DNA from: Microbacterium resistens NBRC 103078
Lineage (GTDB): Bacteria; Actinomycetota; Actinomycetes; Actinomycetales; Microbacteriaceae
DNA length: 64,000 nucleotides
Direction of reading: 5' to 3'
Assembly (NCBI RefSeq): GCF_001552355.1
Contig: NZ_BCRA01000021.1
Location: 1 to 64,000, forward strand
In this document: positions 1 through 8,616 of the stretch, one piece after another
Position numbering within the stretch: position 1 is the first letter of the stretch
Layout of the letters: every line of letters starts with the position of its first letter
Made by a program: the position numbers and the translations under genes
Notes under the pieces: generated by a model
Database searches by the model: none
What the model saw: only the letters and a program-made list of their open reading frames with translations
What the model was told of the DNA's origin: nothing

Positions 1-537
1 GGGGCCCGAGACGGCCACGACGCATCCGTGCTGCCTCGCGAGGTCGGCGGCCGCATCCGCCGCGGCCTCGGTCGTGTCGATCGCGTCGACGCCGCGTCCC
101 CCGCCGCCGCGGCCGGCGAGGGCGAGGATCTCCGAGGCGTTCCCGCGCACGGCCGTGGGACGCATCGCGACCAGGTCGCGCGCCAGCGCCGTGCGGACCG
201 GAAGTGCGCCGACCGCGACCGGGTCCAGCACCCACGGGGTCCCGGCGGCCCGTGCGGCGCCGACGGCCTCCACGCTCGCGGCGCGCTGTTCCGGCGTCGG
301 CGTGCCGAGGTTCACCAGGAGTCCGGAGGCGATCCCGGCGAACATCCCGGCCTCCCCGACGATGTCGGTCATGGCGGGAGCGGCTCCCAGCGCGAGCAGC
401 ACGTTCGCGGTGAACCCCGTCACGACCGCGTTGGTGATGCACTGGGTCAGAGGCGGGCTCTCGCGCAGAGCGCGGAGGAGGTCCCCGGTGGCCTCGGCCA
501 CGGGCCCGGCGGACGATGGACGCAGACGATCGCTCAC
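1..537 (-). CDS. thiM: Hydroxyethylthiazole kinase ThiM, C-terminal part cut by window edge
   Basis: The enzyme phosphorylates 4-methyl-5-(2-hydroxyethyl)thiazole in thiamine salvage. The visible 179 residues contain the ThiM N-terminal signature '[20 protein letters not shown]', followed by 'APAMTD' and the central '[11 protein letters not shown]'. The start is taken as GTG at 537; the nearby ATG at 544 is in another frame. The rest of the protein lies left of the window. A TPP riboswitch lies just upstream, which fits a thiamine-repressed gene and independently supports the assignment. Confidence 0.9.
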   Translation of the reverse strand, partial: MSDRLRPSSAGPVAEATGDLLRALRESPPLTQCITNAVVTGFTANVLLALGAAPAMTDIVGEAGMFAGIASGLLVNLGTPTPEQRAASVEAVGAARAAGTPWVLDPVAVGALPVRTALARDLVAMRPTAVRGNASEILALAGRGGGGRGVDAIDTTEAAADAAADLARQHGCVVAVSGP

Positions 538-544
538 GCGACAT

Positions 545-616
545 CCCTTCGCTAGTACGAACTAGATCAGGTTCGACGGGTGTGATCTCAGCCGCGCGAT
601 GCGGCACCCCGTGTCA
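545..616 (-). promoter_or_regulatory. TPP (thi-box) riboswitch upstream of thiM
   Basis: Read on the minus strand, the segment shows the conserved thi-box blocks in order: 'GGGGTGC', then 'GGCTGAGA', 'ACACCC', 'GAACCTGATCTAGTTCGTAC' and the closing 'GCGAAGGGA'. The aptamer ends only a few bases before the thiM start, so it probably controls translation initiation by hiding the ribosome site when thiamine pyrophosphate is bound. The family assignment is from sequence blocks only; no fold was computed. Confidence 0.92.
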
Positions 617-659
617 CTGCTCGCAGTCTAGCGATCCCGAGGAGTCGGCGGGGCGGGCC

Positions 660-1391
660 TCACACCGACCGCGCGGGAGGGAGGTCCGTGAGCCGAGGGG
701 TCGTCCAGTCCGGATCGGGACGCCAGCGCGTCCATTCGGAGTCGAACGGCCACGCCCCCTCGCGGAACGACGCGATGGCGGCGTCCGCGTGCGCACGGAT
801 GAGCTCCGCCTCGTCCGGCGCGATCCTCCCCTGCCTGATCGCCTCCACCAGCTCGTCCTCGTCCTTGAGACCGATCGTGCCGTCCGCCCCGATCTCCACG
901 TCGAGCACATGGTCCGAGCTGAAGGTCGAGGCGCCGACCCGCTCATGGGCGTTCTCGAGGTTCACATACCACCCCGCGAACTCCCACGCATCGGGGTCGT
1001 CCGCCGTCCCGGCCACCGCCCAGAACAGCCAGACGGACCAGGGTGTGGCCGTCGGGGCGATGCGCAGGACGCCGTTGCCCCACCACTCCTCCACGATCCG
1101 CGTGCGCGGCTCCAGCCAGCGCCTTTCCAGCGGGACCGTGCGGATCCGTCGGCCGTCCGGTCCGCCCATCCCCTCCAGGAGCGTCCCCGGGGCGAGCCAG
1201 GCGACCAGCCCGCGCTCGTCGTCCCGGACGACACGCATCGGGGCGATGCTGGACGCGTCACCGTCCCGCCAACCGGGCTTGCGGTAGTGCCAGTCGACCT
1301 GGGTGCCGGGAGCGAGGAAGGGCGCCCGCCCCAGGGGACGGGCACCGTCCGGCGCCGTGCGCGCGGTCACGTGAGGGACGAGATCTGTCAT
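660..1391 (-). CDS. DUF402 domain protein
   Basis: This 243-residue soluble protein contains a DUF402-like core: 'VDWHYRKPGWRDGD' near the start, 'GLVAWLAPGTLL', then 'TPWSVWLFW' and 'WYVNLE'. Other DUF402 proteins include nucleotide phosphatases and RNA-binding proteins, but nothing here fixes the substrate. The start is ATG at 1391 ('MTDLVPHVTA'); an in-frame start further upstream would add only residues unlike the family. It lies between thiM and pheT on the same strand but is not visibly coupled to either. Confidence 0.75.
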   Translation of the reverse strand: MTDLVPHVTARTAPDGARPLGRAPFLAPGTQVDWHYRKPGWRDGDASSIAPMRVVRDDERGLVAWLAPGTLLEGMGGPDGRRIRTVPLERRWLEPRTRIVEEWWGNGVLRIAPTATPWSVWLFWAVAGTADDPDAWEFAGWYVNLENAHERVGASTFSSDHVLDVEIGADGTIGLKDEDELVEAIRQGRIAPDEAELIRAHADAAIASFREGAWPFDSEWTRWRPDPDWTTPRLTDLPPARSV

Positions 1392-1451
1392 CCCCCGACC
1401 GTATCCGCGGCACACGGGCACCGGCCGCAGCACCGCGCCCGACGGACGGGA

Positions 1452-3950
1452 TCAGTCGCGGATGGTCGCCCCGAATCGCTCGGCGGCGACGCGGACGCCG
1501 GCCAGCTTCGCCTCCGTCGCCTCAGCGGCGGTCAGCGTGCGGTCGTCGGCACGGAAACGGAGCGCGAAGGTCAGGCTCTTCTCGCCCTCCCCCACGCCCT
1601 CGCCGCGATAGTCGTCCACGAGACGCAGCGATTCCAGCAGCGTGCCGGCGCCCTCCGCGAGCGCGGCGCGCACGTGCGCCGCGGGCGTCTCTACGGGGAC
1701 GACGAGCGAGACGTCCTGCGTCGCCGCCGGGAAGGTGGACAGCGACGCCGCCACGATCCGCTCACCGGTCAGGGACAGCACGCGGTCCAGGTCGATCTCG
1801 AGCACGACCGCGCGCCCCGGGAGGTCCGCGTCGGCGGCGACCTGCGGGTGCAGCTCGCCGACATAGCCCACCTCCTCGCCGCGCACGGTGAGGACACCGG
1901 TCCGTCCGGGGTGCAGCGCCTCTCGGCGTCCCTGTGCGACCTCGATCTCCACGCCTGCCGCGACGGCGATGAGGCGCACCGCATCCAGGCCGTCCGCGAT
2001 CCCCGCCGCCTCCGCCGGGCGGCCCGGCTGACGCGGGGACACGTTGCCGGTGAGCAGCACAGCGAGGTGCCGAGCCTGCGGCGGGATCGACGCGTTCAGC
2101 GCCGCCAGCGTCTCGTCCGAGGGCCGCTCCCCCAGCGGCGGGACGGCGTCGGTGCCGTAGGTCACCCCGTCCACGGGCAGGAAGACCGCCCCCGCCTCGA
2201 AGATCGCGAGGTCCGTGAGGCCGCGCGAGATGTTGCGATGCGCAGTCTGCAGCAGGCCGGGGACGAGCGAGCGGCGCAGGTACGGCGCCTGTCCGTCCAG
2301 CGGGTTCGCCAGGCGGACCCCCGCGATGCGGGAGCCGTCCGCGGATCCGTGCAGGTCGTTCTGCTCCTGCGTCGTGAACGGGAAGGACGGCGTCTCGACG
2401 AAGCCGCCCGCGGCCAGGGCGTTCAGGACGCGGCGTCGTCCCCGCTGCAGCGGGGTGTAGCCGCGGCCGGACGGCGGGGTGGGCAGCACGGAGCCGATCC
2501 GGTCCAGGCCGTGGATGCGCGCGACCTCCTCCGCCAGCGTCCACTTGTCCGTGAGGTCGGGCCGCCACGTCGGCGGGATGACCTGCCACCCGGTGTCCGT
2601 GGCCGTGACCTCCGCGCCGATCGTCTCCAGAGCGCCCACGATCTCGTCGTCCGAGTACGCCACGCCGATGAGTCCGGGCACGAACCCTGCGGGCAGATCG
2701 ATGCCCTCGACGGCCACCTCGGCGAACAGGGCACCGCCCTCGTCGGTGAGCGTTCCGCCGGCGAGCTCGACCATGAGATCGGCGACGCGACGCGCCGCCA
2801 CGAACGGGATGAGCGGATCGACGCCGCGCTCGAACCGCTTGGACGCCTCGCTCGGCAGCTTATGCCGCCGAGCCGTGCGCGCGATCGTCGTCGGGTCGAA
2901 CGTGGCCGCCTCGATCAGAACGTTCCGGGTGGTGTCGCCCATCTCGGTCGTGCCACCGCCCATCACGCCCGCGAGGCCGATGGGACCGGACTCGTCCGTG
3001 ATCAGCAGGTCCTCCCCATGGAGGGTGCGCTCCTGTCCGTCGAGCGTCGTCAGCTTCTCTCCCGGCCGGGCGCGACGCACCGTGATGTCGCCCCGGAGCT
3101 TGTCCAGGTCGTAGCCGTGGATGGGGTTGCCGAGCTCGAGCATGACGTAGTTCGTGATGTCGATCAGCACGCCCAGCGAGCGCATCCCCGCCAGGGCGAG
3201 CCGGGCGATCATCCACGGCGGCGTCGGGCGTGAGGGGTCGACGTCCCGCACCACGCGCGTGACGAACTCGCTCGCCCCCACGCGTCCGCGGATGGGGGCG
3301 CGGTCGTCCACGACGGTGGCATGGCCGGAGCCGGGCTGCAGCTCGGCGAAGTCCCGCTCGGCGGGGTCCCGGAAGGCCGCGCCGGTCGCGTGGGCGTACT
3401 CTCGGGCGACGCCGCGGAGCGAGAACGCGTATCCCCGGTCCGGGGTGACGTTGATCTCGACCGCGACGTCGTCCAGGCCGAGCAGGCCGATCGCGTCCGT
3501 GCCGACGGGCGCGTCGACGCCGAGCTCGGACAGGATGAGGATCCCGTTGTGCTCGTCGCCCAGGCCCAGCTCGCGCGCCGAGGCGATCATGCCGTCCGAG
3601 ACGTGACCGTAGGTCTTGCGCGCCGCGATGGGGAACGGACCGGGAAGGACCGCACCGGGCAGGGTCACGACGACCTTGTCCCCGACGGCGAAGTTGTGCG
3701 CACCGCAGACGATGCCGCGCGGCTCGGCCTCGCCGACGTCCACCTGGCACCAGCGGATGGTCTTGCCGTTGGACTGCGGCTCCTCGTCGAAGGACAGCAC
3801 CTGACCGACGACGACGGGCCCCGAGATCTCGAAGCGGTGGACGTCCTCCTCCTCGAAGCCGACGCGCACCAGCGCCGCCAGGACGTCCTCCGGCGTGGCG
3901 TCGGCCGCCACGTCCACGTACTCACGCAGCCACGAAAGCGGGACGCGCAT
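1452..3950 (-). CDS. pheT: Phenylalanine--tRNA ligase beta subunit
   Basis: This is the beta subunit of the alpha2-beta2 synthetase that charges tRNA-Phe. The 832 residues follow the family order: N-terminal 'MRVPLSWLREYVDV', an OB-type tRNA-binding domain ('VVGQVLSFDEEP', 'GIVCGAHNFAVGDKVVV'), the B3/B4 editing region, the B5 domain ('GYDLDKLRGDITVRRARPGE') and a C-terminal FDX-ACB anticodon-binding domain. The ATG shares its first base with the pheS stop (TGATG), so translation is coupled. The open frame extends further upstream, but that part overlaps pheS and is not pheT. Confidence 0.97.
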   Translation of the reverse strand: MRVPLSWLREYVDVAADATPEDVLAALVRVGFEEEDVHRFEISGPVVVGQVLSFDEEPQSNGKTIRWCQVDVGEAEPRGIVCGAHNFAVGDKVVVTLPGAVLPGPFPIAARKTYGHVSDGMIASARELGLGDEHNGILILSELGVDAPVGTDAIGLLGLDDVAVEINVTPDRGYAFSLRGVAREYAHATGAAFRDPAERDFAELQPGSGHATVVDDRAPIRGRVGASEFVTRVVRDVDPSRPTPPWMIARLALAGMRSLGVLIDITNYVMLELGNPIHGYDLDKLRGDITVRRARPGEKLTTLDGQERTLHGEDLLITDESGPIGLAGVMGGGTTEMGDTTRNVLIEAATFDPTTIARTARRHKLPSEASKRFERGVDPLIPFVAARRVADLMVELAGGTLTDEGGALFAEVAVEGIDLPAGFVPGLIGVAYSDDEIVGALETIGAEVTATDTGWQVIPPTWRPDLTDKWTLAEEVARIHGLDRIGSVLPTPPSGRGYTPLQRGRRRVLNALAAGGFVETPSFPFTTQEQNDLHGSADGSRIAGVRLANPLDGQAPYLRRSLVPGLLQTAHRNISRGLTDLAIFEAGAVFLPVDGVTYGTDAVPPLGERPSDETLAALNASIPPQARHLAVLLTGNVSPRQPGRPAEAAGIADGLDAVRLIAVAAGVEIEVAQGRREALHPGRTGVLTVRGEEVGYVGELHPQVAADADLPGRAVVLEIDLDRVLSLTGERIVAASLSTFPAATQDVSLVVPVETPAAHVRAALAEGAGTLLESLRLVDDYRGEGVGEGEKSLTFALRFRADDRTLTAAEATEAKLAGVRVAAERFGATIRD

Positions 3951-5002
3951 CACACCACCATCCCGTACTGCTCGCTGAAGCGGACATCGCCCTCGGCCAT
4001 GTCGCGCATGTCCTTCACATCGCTGCGGAACATCAGGCCCCGCTCGATCCCCATCCCGAACGCGAAGCCGCTGTAGACCTCGGGGTCGATCCCCGCCGCG
4101 CGCAGCACGTTCGGGTTCACCATGCCGCAGCCGCCCCACTCGATCCACCGGGCACCGCCCTTGAAGGTCGGGTGCCACAGGTCGAGCTCCGCCGAGGGCT
4201 CGGTGAACGGGAAGTAGTTGGTGCGCAGTCGCGTCTTCGCCTCGGGACCGAAGAGCTGGCGCGCGAAGTGGTCGAGCGTGCCCTTCAGATGGGCCATCGT
4301 GATCCCCTTGTCCACGACCAGGCCCTCGAACTGCGTGAAGACGGGGAGGTGGGTGGCGTCGAACTCGTCGGTCCGGTAGACGCGCCCCGGGCACAGCACG
4401 TAGATGGGGACCTCTCGGTCGAGCATCGAGCGCACCTGGACCGGGCTCGTGTGCGTGCGCATCACCAGGTGGCGCGCGGCGGGATCCACGTAGAACGTGT
4501 CCTGCTCCTGACGCGCCGGGTGGTCCTCGTCGAAGTTCAGGGCGTCGAAGTTGAACCACTCGTGCTCGAGCTCCGGCCCCTCCGCGATCTCCCAGCCCAT
4601 GCCGACGAAGATGTCGCAGACCTCGTCCTCCAGCAGCCCCAGCGGATGACGGGCACCGGGCCGTGTGCGCGCGGCGAGCGCGGTGATGTCCACGCGCTCG
4701 GCCTCGAGCCGCGCGGCCGTCTCGGCCGCGGCGATCTCGGCCTCTTTGGCCGCCAGCGCCTGGGTCACCCGCCCGCGCCCCTGGCCGATGAGCTTTCCGA
4801 ACGCGGCCTTGTGCTCGGGGGCGACCTGGCGCATCGACGCGTTCAGGACCGCCAGCGGCGACCCCTCCGCGACGTGCGCTGTGCGGGCCGCCTTCAGCTC
4901 GGCGGAATCGGACGCCGCGCCGATCGCCTCCAGCGCGGCGGCGACGGCGGACTCCACCGCCTCCGGGGTGATCTCTGCAGGAGCGTGGGGAACGTCAGAC
5001 AC
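3950..5002 (-). CDS. pheS: Phenylalanine--tRNA ligase alpha subunit
   Basis: This is the catalytic alpha subunit, 350 residues, with a coiled-coil N-terminus followed by the class II core. Recognisable motifs are 'HPLGLLEDEVCDIFVGMGW', 'FDALNFDEDHPARQEQDTFY', 'VMRTHTSPVQVRSM' (motif 2 region) and the terminal 'FGMGIERGLMFRSDVKDMR' (motif 3). It is the first gene of the pheS-pheT pair, with a one-base overlap to pheT. A 66-bp gap separates it from gluD upstream on the same strand; a promoter may lie there, but none is obvious. Confidence 0.97.
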   Translation of the reverse strand: MSDVPHAPAEITPEAVESAVAAALEAIGAASDSAELKAARTAHVAEGSPLAVLNASMRQVAPEHKAAFGKLIGQGRGRVTQALAAKEAEIAAAETAARLEAERVDITALAARTRPGARHPLGLLEDEVCDIFVGMGWEIAEGPELEHEWFNFDALNFDEDHPARQEQDTFYVDPAARHLVMRTHTSPVQVRSMLDREVPIYVLCPGRVYRTDEFDATHLPVFTQFEGLVVDKGITMAHLKGTLDHFARQLFGPEAKTRLRTNYFPFTEPSAELDLWHPTFKGGARWIEWGGCGMVNPNVLRAAGIDPEVYSGFAFGMGIERGLMFRSDVKDMRDMAEGDVRFSEQYGMVV

Positions 5003-5068
5003 GAGACACGAGTCTACCGGCGCGCCCGCGCCCGCCCGCTCAGCGCGAGGCGTGGGCCCGTCCGGGGG

Positions 5069-5989
5069 TCAGATCGAGGTCCCGTCGTGCCTTCCTGCGC
5101 CCTTCTGCAGGGCGATGAGCTCCGTGACGGTGCCCTCCCCGTGCGTCCGCGGATCGTCCTCCGTCCCCCCGCCGGCGATGGCGCGCAGCTTCGGCGACCG
5201 GCGCGTGCGGATCTCCAGCCACTTCGCCACGCCGGAGAGGATGAGGCACATCACGATGTAGATGCCGCCGATCACGAACGCCGACTGCAGGATCGGGCGT
5301 CCCTGCTGGGAGCTGAGGAGCTTCGCGTAGTACAGCAGCTCGGGGTACGTGATGATGAAGCCGAGCGCGGTGTCCTTCATCGTCACGACGAGCTGGGCCA
5401 CGATGACCGGCAGCATGGCGCGAATGGCCTGCGGCAGCAGCACCAGACGCATCACCCCGCTCTTTCGCAGACCGATGGCGTAGCCGGCTTCCTTCTGCCC
5501 CTTCGGCAGCGATTCGACACCGGCGCGGAGAACCTCGGCGAGGACCGAGCCGTTGTAGACCATGAGGCCGATCACGACCGCCCAGTACGGCTCCATCCGG
5601 ATCCCCACGACGGGGAGACCGTAGTACAGCAGCATCATGAACACGAGCACCGGGACGGCGCGGAACAGCTCGGTGACGACCGTGACGGGCACGCGGACCC
5701 ACGCGTGATCGGACAGGCGCCCGATCGCCAGGAGGAACCCCAGGACGAGGCTCAGCACGGCGGCGAGCCCGAACGCGCCGAGCGTCGCCCCGAGCGCCTT
5801 GCCGATGCCGGCCCAGACGTTCGTGAAGGTGAAGACGTACCACTTCTGCGCGTCGAACTGCCCGGTCACGAACATCCGGTAGACGACGAAGCCGATGGCG
5901 GCGAGGACCACGAGGATCGTGACCACGGCGAGGATGCGGTTGCGGGCGACGGCCCGGGGCCCGGGGACGTCGTACAGGACGGAACTCAT
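5069..5989 (-). CDS. gluD: Glutamate-type ABC transporter permease (GluD-like)
   Basis: This 306-residue integral membrane protein of the polar amino acid permease family has the signature 'NGSVLAEVLRAGVESLPKGQ' followed by 'EAGYAIGLRKSGVM', which contacts the ATPase. About five hydrophobic segments are visible, and the C-terminal ~60 residues form a charged cytoplasmic tail. The start ATG at 5989 overlaps the gluC stop by four bases (ATGA). It forms the membrane channel together with GluC. Substrate is inferred from operon resemblance to corynebacterial gluABCD; glutamine or another polar amino acid is possible. Confidence 0.88.
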   Translation of the reverse strand: MSSVLYDVPGPRAVARNRILAVVTILVVLAAIGFVVYRMFVTGQFDAQKWYVFTFTNVWAGIGKALGATLGAFGLAAVLSLVLGFLLAIGRLSDHAWVRVPVTVVTELFRAVPVLVFMMLLYYGLPVVGIRMEPYWAVVIGLMVYNGSVLAEVLRAGVESLPKGQKEAGYAIGLRKSGVMRLVLLPQAIRAMLPVIVAQLVVTMKDTALGFIITYPELLYYAKLLSSQQGRPILQSAFVIGGIYIVMCLILSGVAKWLEIRTRRSPKLRAIAGGGTEDDPRTHGEGTVTELIALQKGAGRHDGTSI

Positions 5990-6642
5990 CGCGCGATCCT
6001 CCATCGGTTCTCGAGATGACGCTGCAGCCAGCTCATCAGCAGGACGAGCAGGACGAACACGACGGCGACCCAGAGCAGGACCTCCATCGGGTTGCCGGGA
6101 CGATCAGCGGCGTCGTTGATCGTGGCCCGCAGCGCGGCGAGCTCCGCGATCGAGAAGCCGGCGGCGACGGTGGTGTTCTTCAGCAGGGCGATGAACACGC
6201 TCATCATCGGCGGCACGACCGAGCGGAACGCCTGGGGCAGGACCACCAGGGTCATCACCTGGCCGAAGGGCAGTCCGATCGCCCGGGCCGCCTCGGCCTG
6301 GCCGACCGGCACGGTGTTGATCCCCGCCCGTAGGACCTCGGCGACGTACGTGGCCGTGTAGATCCCGATGGCGAGAATGCCCAGGACCGTGTTGGACAGG
6401 TCGGGCAGCCCGAGCTGCGGGTAGCCGAAGACGAAGAAGAAGAAGACGAGCGTCAGCGGGGTGTTCCGCACGGTGTTCACGTAGACCGTGCCCACGCCGC
6501 GGGCGATCGGCACCGGCGAGACACGCATCGCGCCGACGATGATGCCCAGCACCAGCGCGATGATCCCGCCGATCACGAAGACCAGCAGGGTGTTGCCGAT
6601 CGCCTCGCCCCACAGGTCGAGGTTCCCGAAGATGACGTCCAC
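5986..6642 (-). CDS. gluC: Glutamate-type ABC transporter permease (GluC-like)
   Basis: This 218-residue membrane permease is partner to GluD. The family loop is 'TYVAEVLRAGINTVPVGQAE' followed by 'AARAIGLPFGQVMTLVVLPQ'. Hydrophobic segments near residues 15-40, 55-75, 85-105 and 185-205 fit the five-helix histidine/glutamate permease fold. It lies 65 bp downstream of gluB, separated by a strong stem-loop, and runs into gluD by a 4-base ATGA overlap. Confidence 0.9.
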   Translation of the reverse strand: MDVIFGNLDLWGEAIGNTLLVFVIGGIIALVLGIIVGAMRVSPVPIARGVGTVYVNTVRNTPLTLVFFFFVFGYPQLGLPDLSNTVLGILAIGIYTATYVAEVLRAGINTVPVGQAEAARAIGLPFGQVMTLVVLPQAFRSVVPPMMSVFIALLKNTTVAAGFSIAELAALRATINDAADRPGNPMEVLLWVAVVFVLLVLLMSWLQRHLENRWRIAR

Positions 6643-6669
6643 GTCACCCTCCCCTTCTCGATGTCAGAG

Positions 6670-6702
6670 GAGGGCGGCCCGAGACCGGCTCGGACCGCCC
6701 TC
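6670..6702 (-). terminator. Intercistronic stem-loop between gluB and gluC
   Basis: The two 14-base arms (6670-6683 and 6689-6702) are complementary except for one position and enclose a 5-base loop. The hairpin lies just after the gluB stop inside the operon. It could be a partial terminator or an RNA-stabilising structure giving more binding protein than permease, as is common in such operons. Function is inferred; there is no poly-T tract. Confidence 0.6.
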
Positions 6703-6707
6703 GCGGG

Positions 6708-7622
6708 TCACTTGTCGACAGCGGGCTGCTCGACCTCGATCCCGGACGAGCCCAGGTTCTTGTCGAAGATCGCCTTCCACGTGTCGCCGCCGTCCGTGAA
6801 GAGGGCGTTGATGTGGTCCTTCAGCGCGGTGTCGCCCTTGGTGAGGCCCACGCCGTAGCGCTCCTCCGTGAAGAGACCGCCCGTGACCTTGATCTCGTCG
6901 GGGTACTGCGCCGCGTAGCCGATGAGGATCGCCTGGTCCGTCGTCACGGCGTCGACCTTGCCGTCCAGCAGGTCCTGCACGCAGGCGGAGTACAGGTCGT
7001 ACTCCTGCGTCTTGATCTCGGGGAAGTTGGCCTTAATGTTCTGGATCGGCGTGGAGCCGGTCGCGGAGCACACCGTCTTCCCGTTGAAGTCCTCGATCTT
7101 GTCGGCCTCGGGAGCGTCCTTCGCGACCAGGAGCCCCTGGCCGGTGACGAAATACGGGCCCGCGAAGTCGATGAGCTCCTTGCGCTTGTCGTTGATCGAG
7201 TAGGTGCCGACGTAGTAGTCGATGTCCCCGTTCACGATCGCCTGCTCACGGTTGGCGGAGGCGATCGGCTTGAACTCGATCTTGTCGTCGCCGAAGCCCA
7301 GGGAAGCCGCGATCCACCGAGCGATGTCGATGTCGAAGCCCGAGCGCTCCCCCGTCGTCGCGTCCAAGTAGCCGAGTCCCGGCTGGTCCTCCTTCACGCC
7401 GATCGTGACCTTGCCCGCCTTCGTCATCTTGTCGAAGGTGGGGCTGCCCTCGAGCGTCACGTCGGTGGCGACCTCGAACAGCGGCTTGTCGCTGCCACCG
7501 GTCTCCTCACCGCCGCCGGTTCCGCCGCCGGGGCTTGCCGGGCTGCCGCTGTTGCAGGCGGTCAGGGCGAGCAGCGCCGCCGCCGCGATGCCGACCGCGG
7601 CGAGTCCTCGTGTACGTCGCAT
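6708..7622 (-). CDS. gluB: Glutamate-type ABC transporter substrate-binding lipoprotein (GluB-like)
   Basis: This 304-residue lipoprotein has an N-terminal signal peptide ending in the lipobox 'LTAC' (lipid-modified Cys23), a Gly/Ser-rich linker, and a type II periplasmic binding protein fold. Landmarks are 'TIGVKEDQPGLGYLD', 'SGFDIDIARWIA', 'DYYVGTYSINDKRK' and 'AVTTDQAILIGYA'. It captures the amino acid outside the membrane and hands it to GluCD. It follows gluA by 66 bp; a stem-loop after its stop separates it from gluC. Confidence 0.92.
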   Translation of the reverse strand: MRRTRGLAAVGIAAAALLALTACNSGSPASPGGGTGGGEETGGSDKPLFEVATDVTLEGSPTFDKMTKAGKVTIGVKEDQPGLGYLDATTGERSGFDIDIARWIAASLGFGDDKIEFKPIASANREQAIVNGDIDYYVGTYSINDKRKELIDFAGPYFVTGQGLLVAKDAPEADKIEDFNGKTVCSATGSTPIQNIKANFPEIKTQEYDLYSACVQDLLDGKVDAVTTDQAILIGYAAQYPDEIKVTGGLFTEERYGVGLTKGDTALKDHINALFTDGGDTWKAIFDKNLGSSGIEVEQPAVDK

Positions 7623-7688
7623 GTGATTCTCCTTCTCTCGGTGCTGAGTCTCGGTGTCCGGTCTTCCCCCCGCGGCCGTGCCGGGGGC

Positions 7689-8483
7689 TCAGTGGGTGAG
7701 GAGCTTGGACAGGAAGTCCTTGGCGCGGTCGCTCCGGGGGTTCGTGAAGAACTCCTCGGGCGTCGCCTCCTCGACGATGCGTCCGTCCGCCATGAAGACC
7801 ACCCGGTTGGCGGCCTTGCGGGCGAAGCCCATCTCGTGCGTGACCACGATCATCGTCATGCCCTCGCGCGCGAGCTCCACCATGACGTCCAGGACCTCGT
7901 TGATCATCTCGGGGTCCAGCGCGCTGGTGGGCTCGTCGAACAGCATGACCTTGGGGTGCATCGCCAGCGCCCGGGCGATCGCGACGCGCTGCTGCTGGCC
8001 GCCCGACAGCTGCGCGGGAAGCTTGGACGCCTGCTGTGCGACGCCCACGCGCTCCAGGAGCTGCATGGCCTCCTTCTCGGCATCCGCCTTCTTGAGGCCG
8101 CGCACCTTGATCGGCCCCAGCGTCACGTTCTCGAGGATCGTCAGGTGGGCGAACAGGTTGAAGGACTGGAACACCATCCCCACCTCGGCGCGCAGGTGCG
8201 CGAGTCCCTTGCCCTCGGCCGGAAGCTCCTTGCCGTCGATGCGGATCGAGCCGCTCGTGATCGTCTCGAGCCGGTTGATCGTCCTGCAGAGCGTGGACTT
8301 GCCGGACCCCGAGGGCCCGATGATGACCACGACCTCGCCCTTCGCGACCTGCAGGTCGATGTCGGTGAGGGCCTGGAAATCGCCGTAGTGCTTCTGGACG
8401 TTCTCCACCACCACGAGGGGCGAGCCGGCGCCCGTACCTGCCGAGGGGGTCTCCAGGCGCGCAGCGCCATTGCTCTCTGCCAT
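7689..8483 (-). CDS. gluA: Glutamate-type ABC transporter ATP-binding protein (GluA-like)
   Basis: This is the 264-residue ATPase that powers the importer. It shows Walker A '[18 protein letters not shown]', the Q-loop '[20 protein letters not shown]', signature '[16 protein letters not shown]', Walker B '[14 protein letters not shown]' and the switch histidine in 'VVTHEMGFA'. The first ~20 residues are an unstructured Ala/Gly stretch absent from shorter homologues. It is the first gene of the operon, and a perfect palindrome lies about 50 bp before its start. Confidence 0.93.
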   Translation of the reverse strand: MAESNGAARLETPSAGTGAGSPLVVVENVQKHYGDFQALTDIDLQVAKGEVVVIIGPSGSGKSTLCRTINRLETITSGSIRIDGKELPAEGKGLAHLRAEVGMVFQSFNLFAHLTILENVTLGPIKVRGLKKADAEKEAMQLLERVGVAQQASKLPAQLSGGQQQRVAIARALAMHPKVMLFDEPTSALDPEMINEVLDVMVELAREGMTMIVVTHEMGFARKAANRVVFMADGRIVEEATPEEFFTNPRSDRAKDFLSKLLTH

Positions 8484-8533
8484 GCCATAAACCTACGGGC
8501 GCGGATCCGATCCGCCAACCACCCACGCGCCGT

Positions 8534-8547
8534 TTACAAACTTGTAA
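8534..8547. promoter_or_regulatory. Perfect palindrome TTACAA-AC-TTGTAA upstream of gluA
   Basis: Two exact 6-base arms separated by 2 bases stand out in an otherwise GC-rich 130-bp intergenic stretch, ending about 50 bp before the gluA start codon. Size and position fit a dimeric repressor or activator site for the uptake operon. No regulator gene is adjacent, so the protein that would bind is unknown. Confidence 0.45.
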
Positions 8548-8587
8548 TGAGCGCGCGGCGGACGCGCGGCGGCTCGCACGCCCCTGA

Positions 8588-8607
8588 GCGCCGGCTCCGG
8601 CCGGCGC
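8588..8607 (-). terminator. GC-rich hairpin after the methyltransferase gene
   Basis: The 20-base stretch 'GCGCCGGCTCCGGCCGGCGC' is an 8-base inverted repeat around a 4-base loop, placed about 10 bp past the stop of the TrmH-family gene (minus strand). It probably ends that transcript before the gluABCD promoter. There is no T tract. Confidence 0.5.
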
Positions 8608-8616
8608 CCCCGACGG

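Noticed and set aside
516-3233. Very long open frame on the plus strand opposite pheT
   Set aside because: It is an Arg/Gly-rich antisense frame created by high GC; the minus-strand frame encodes recognisable PheT domains.
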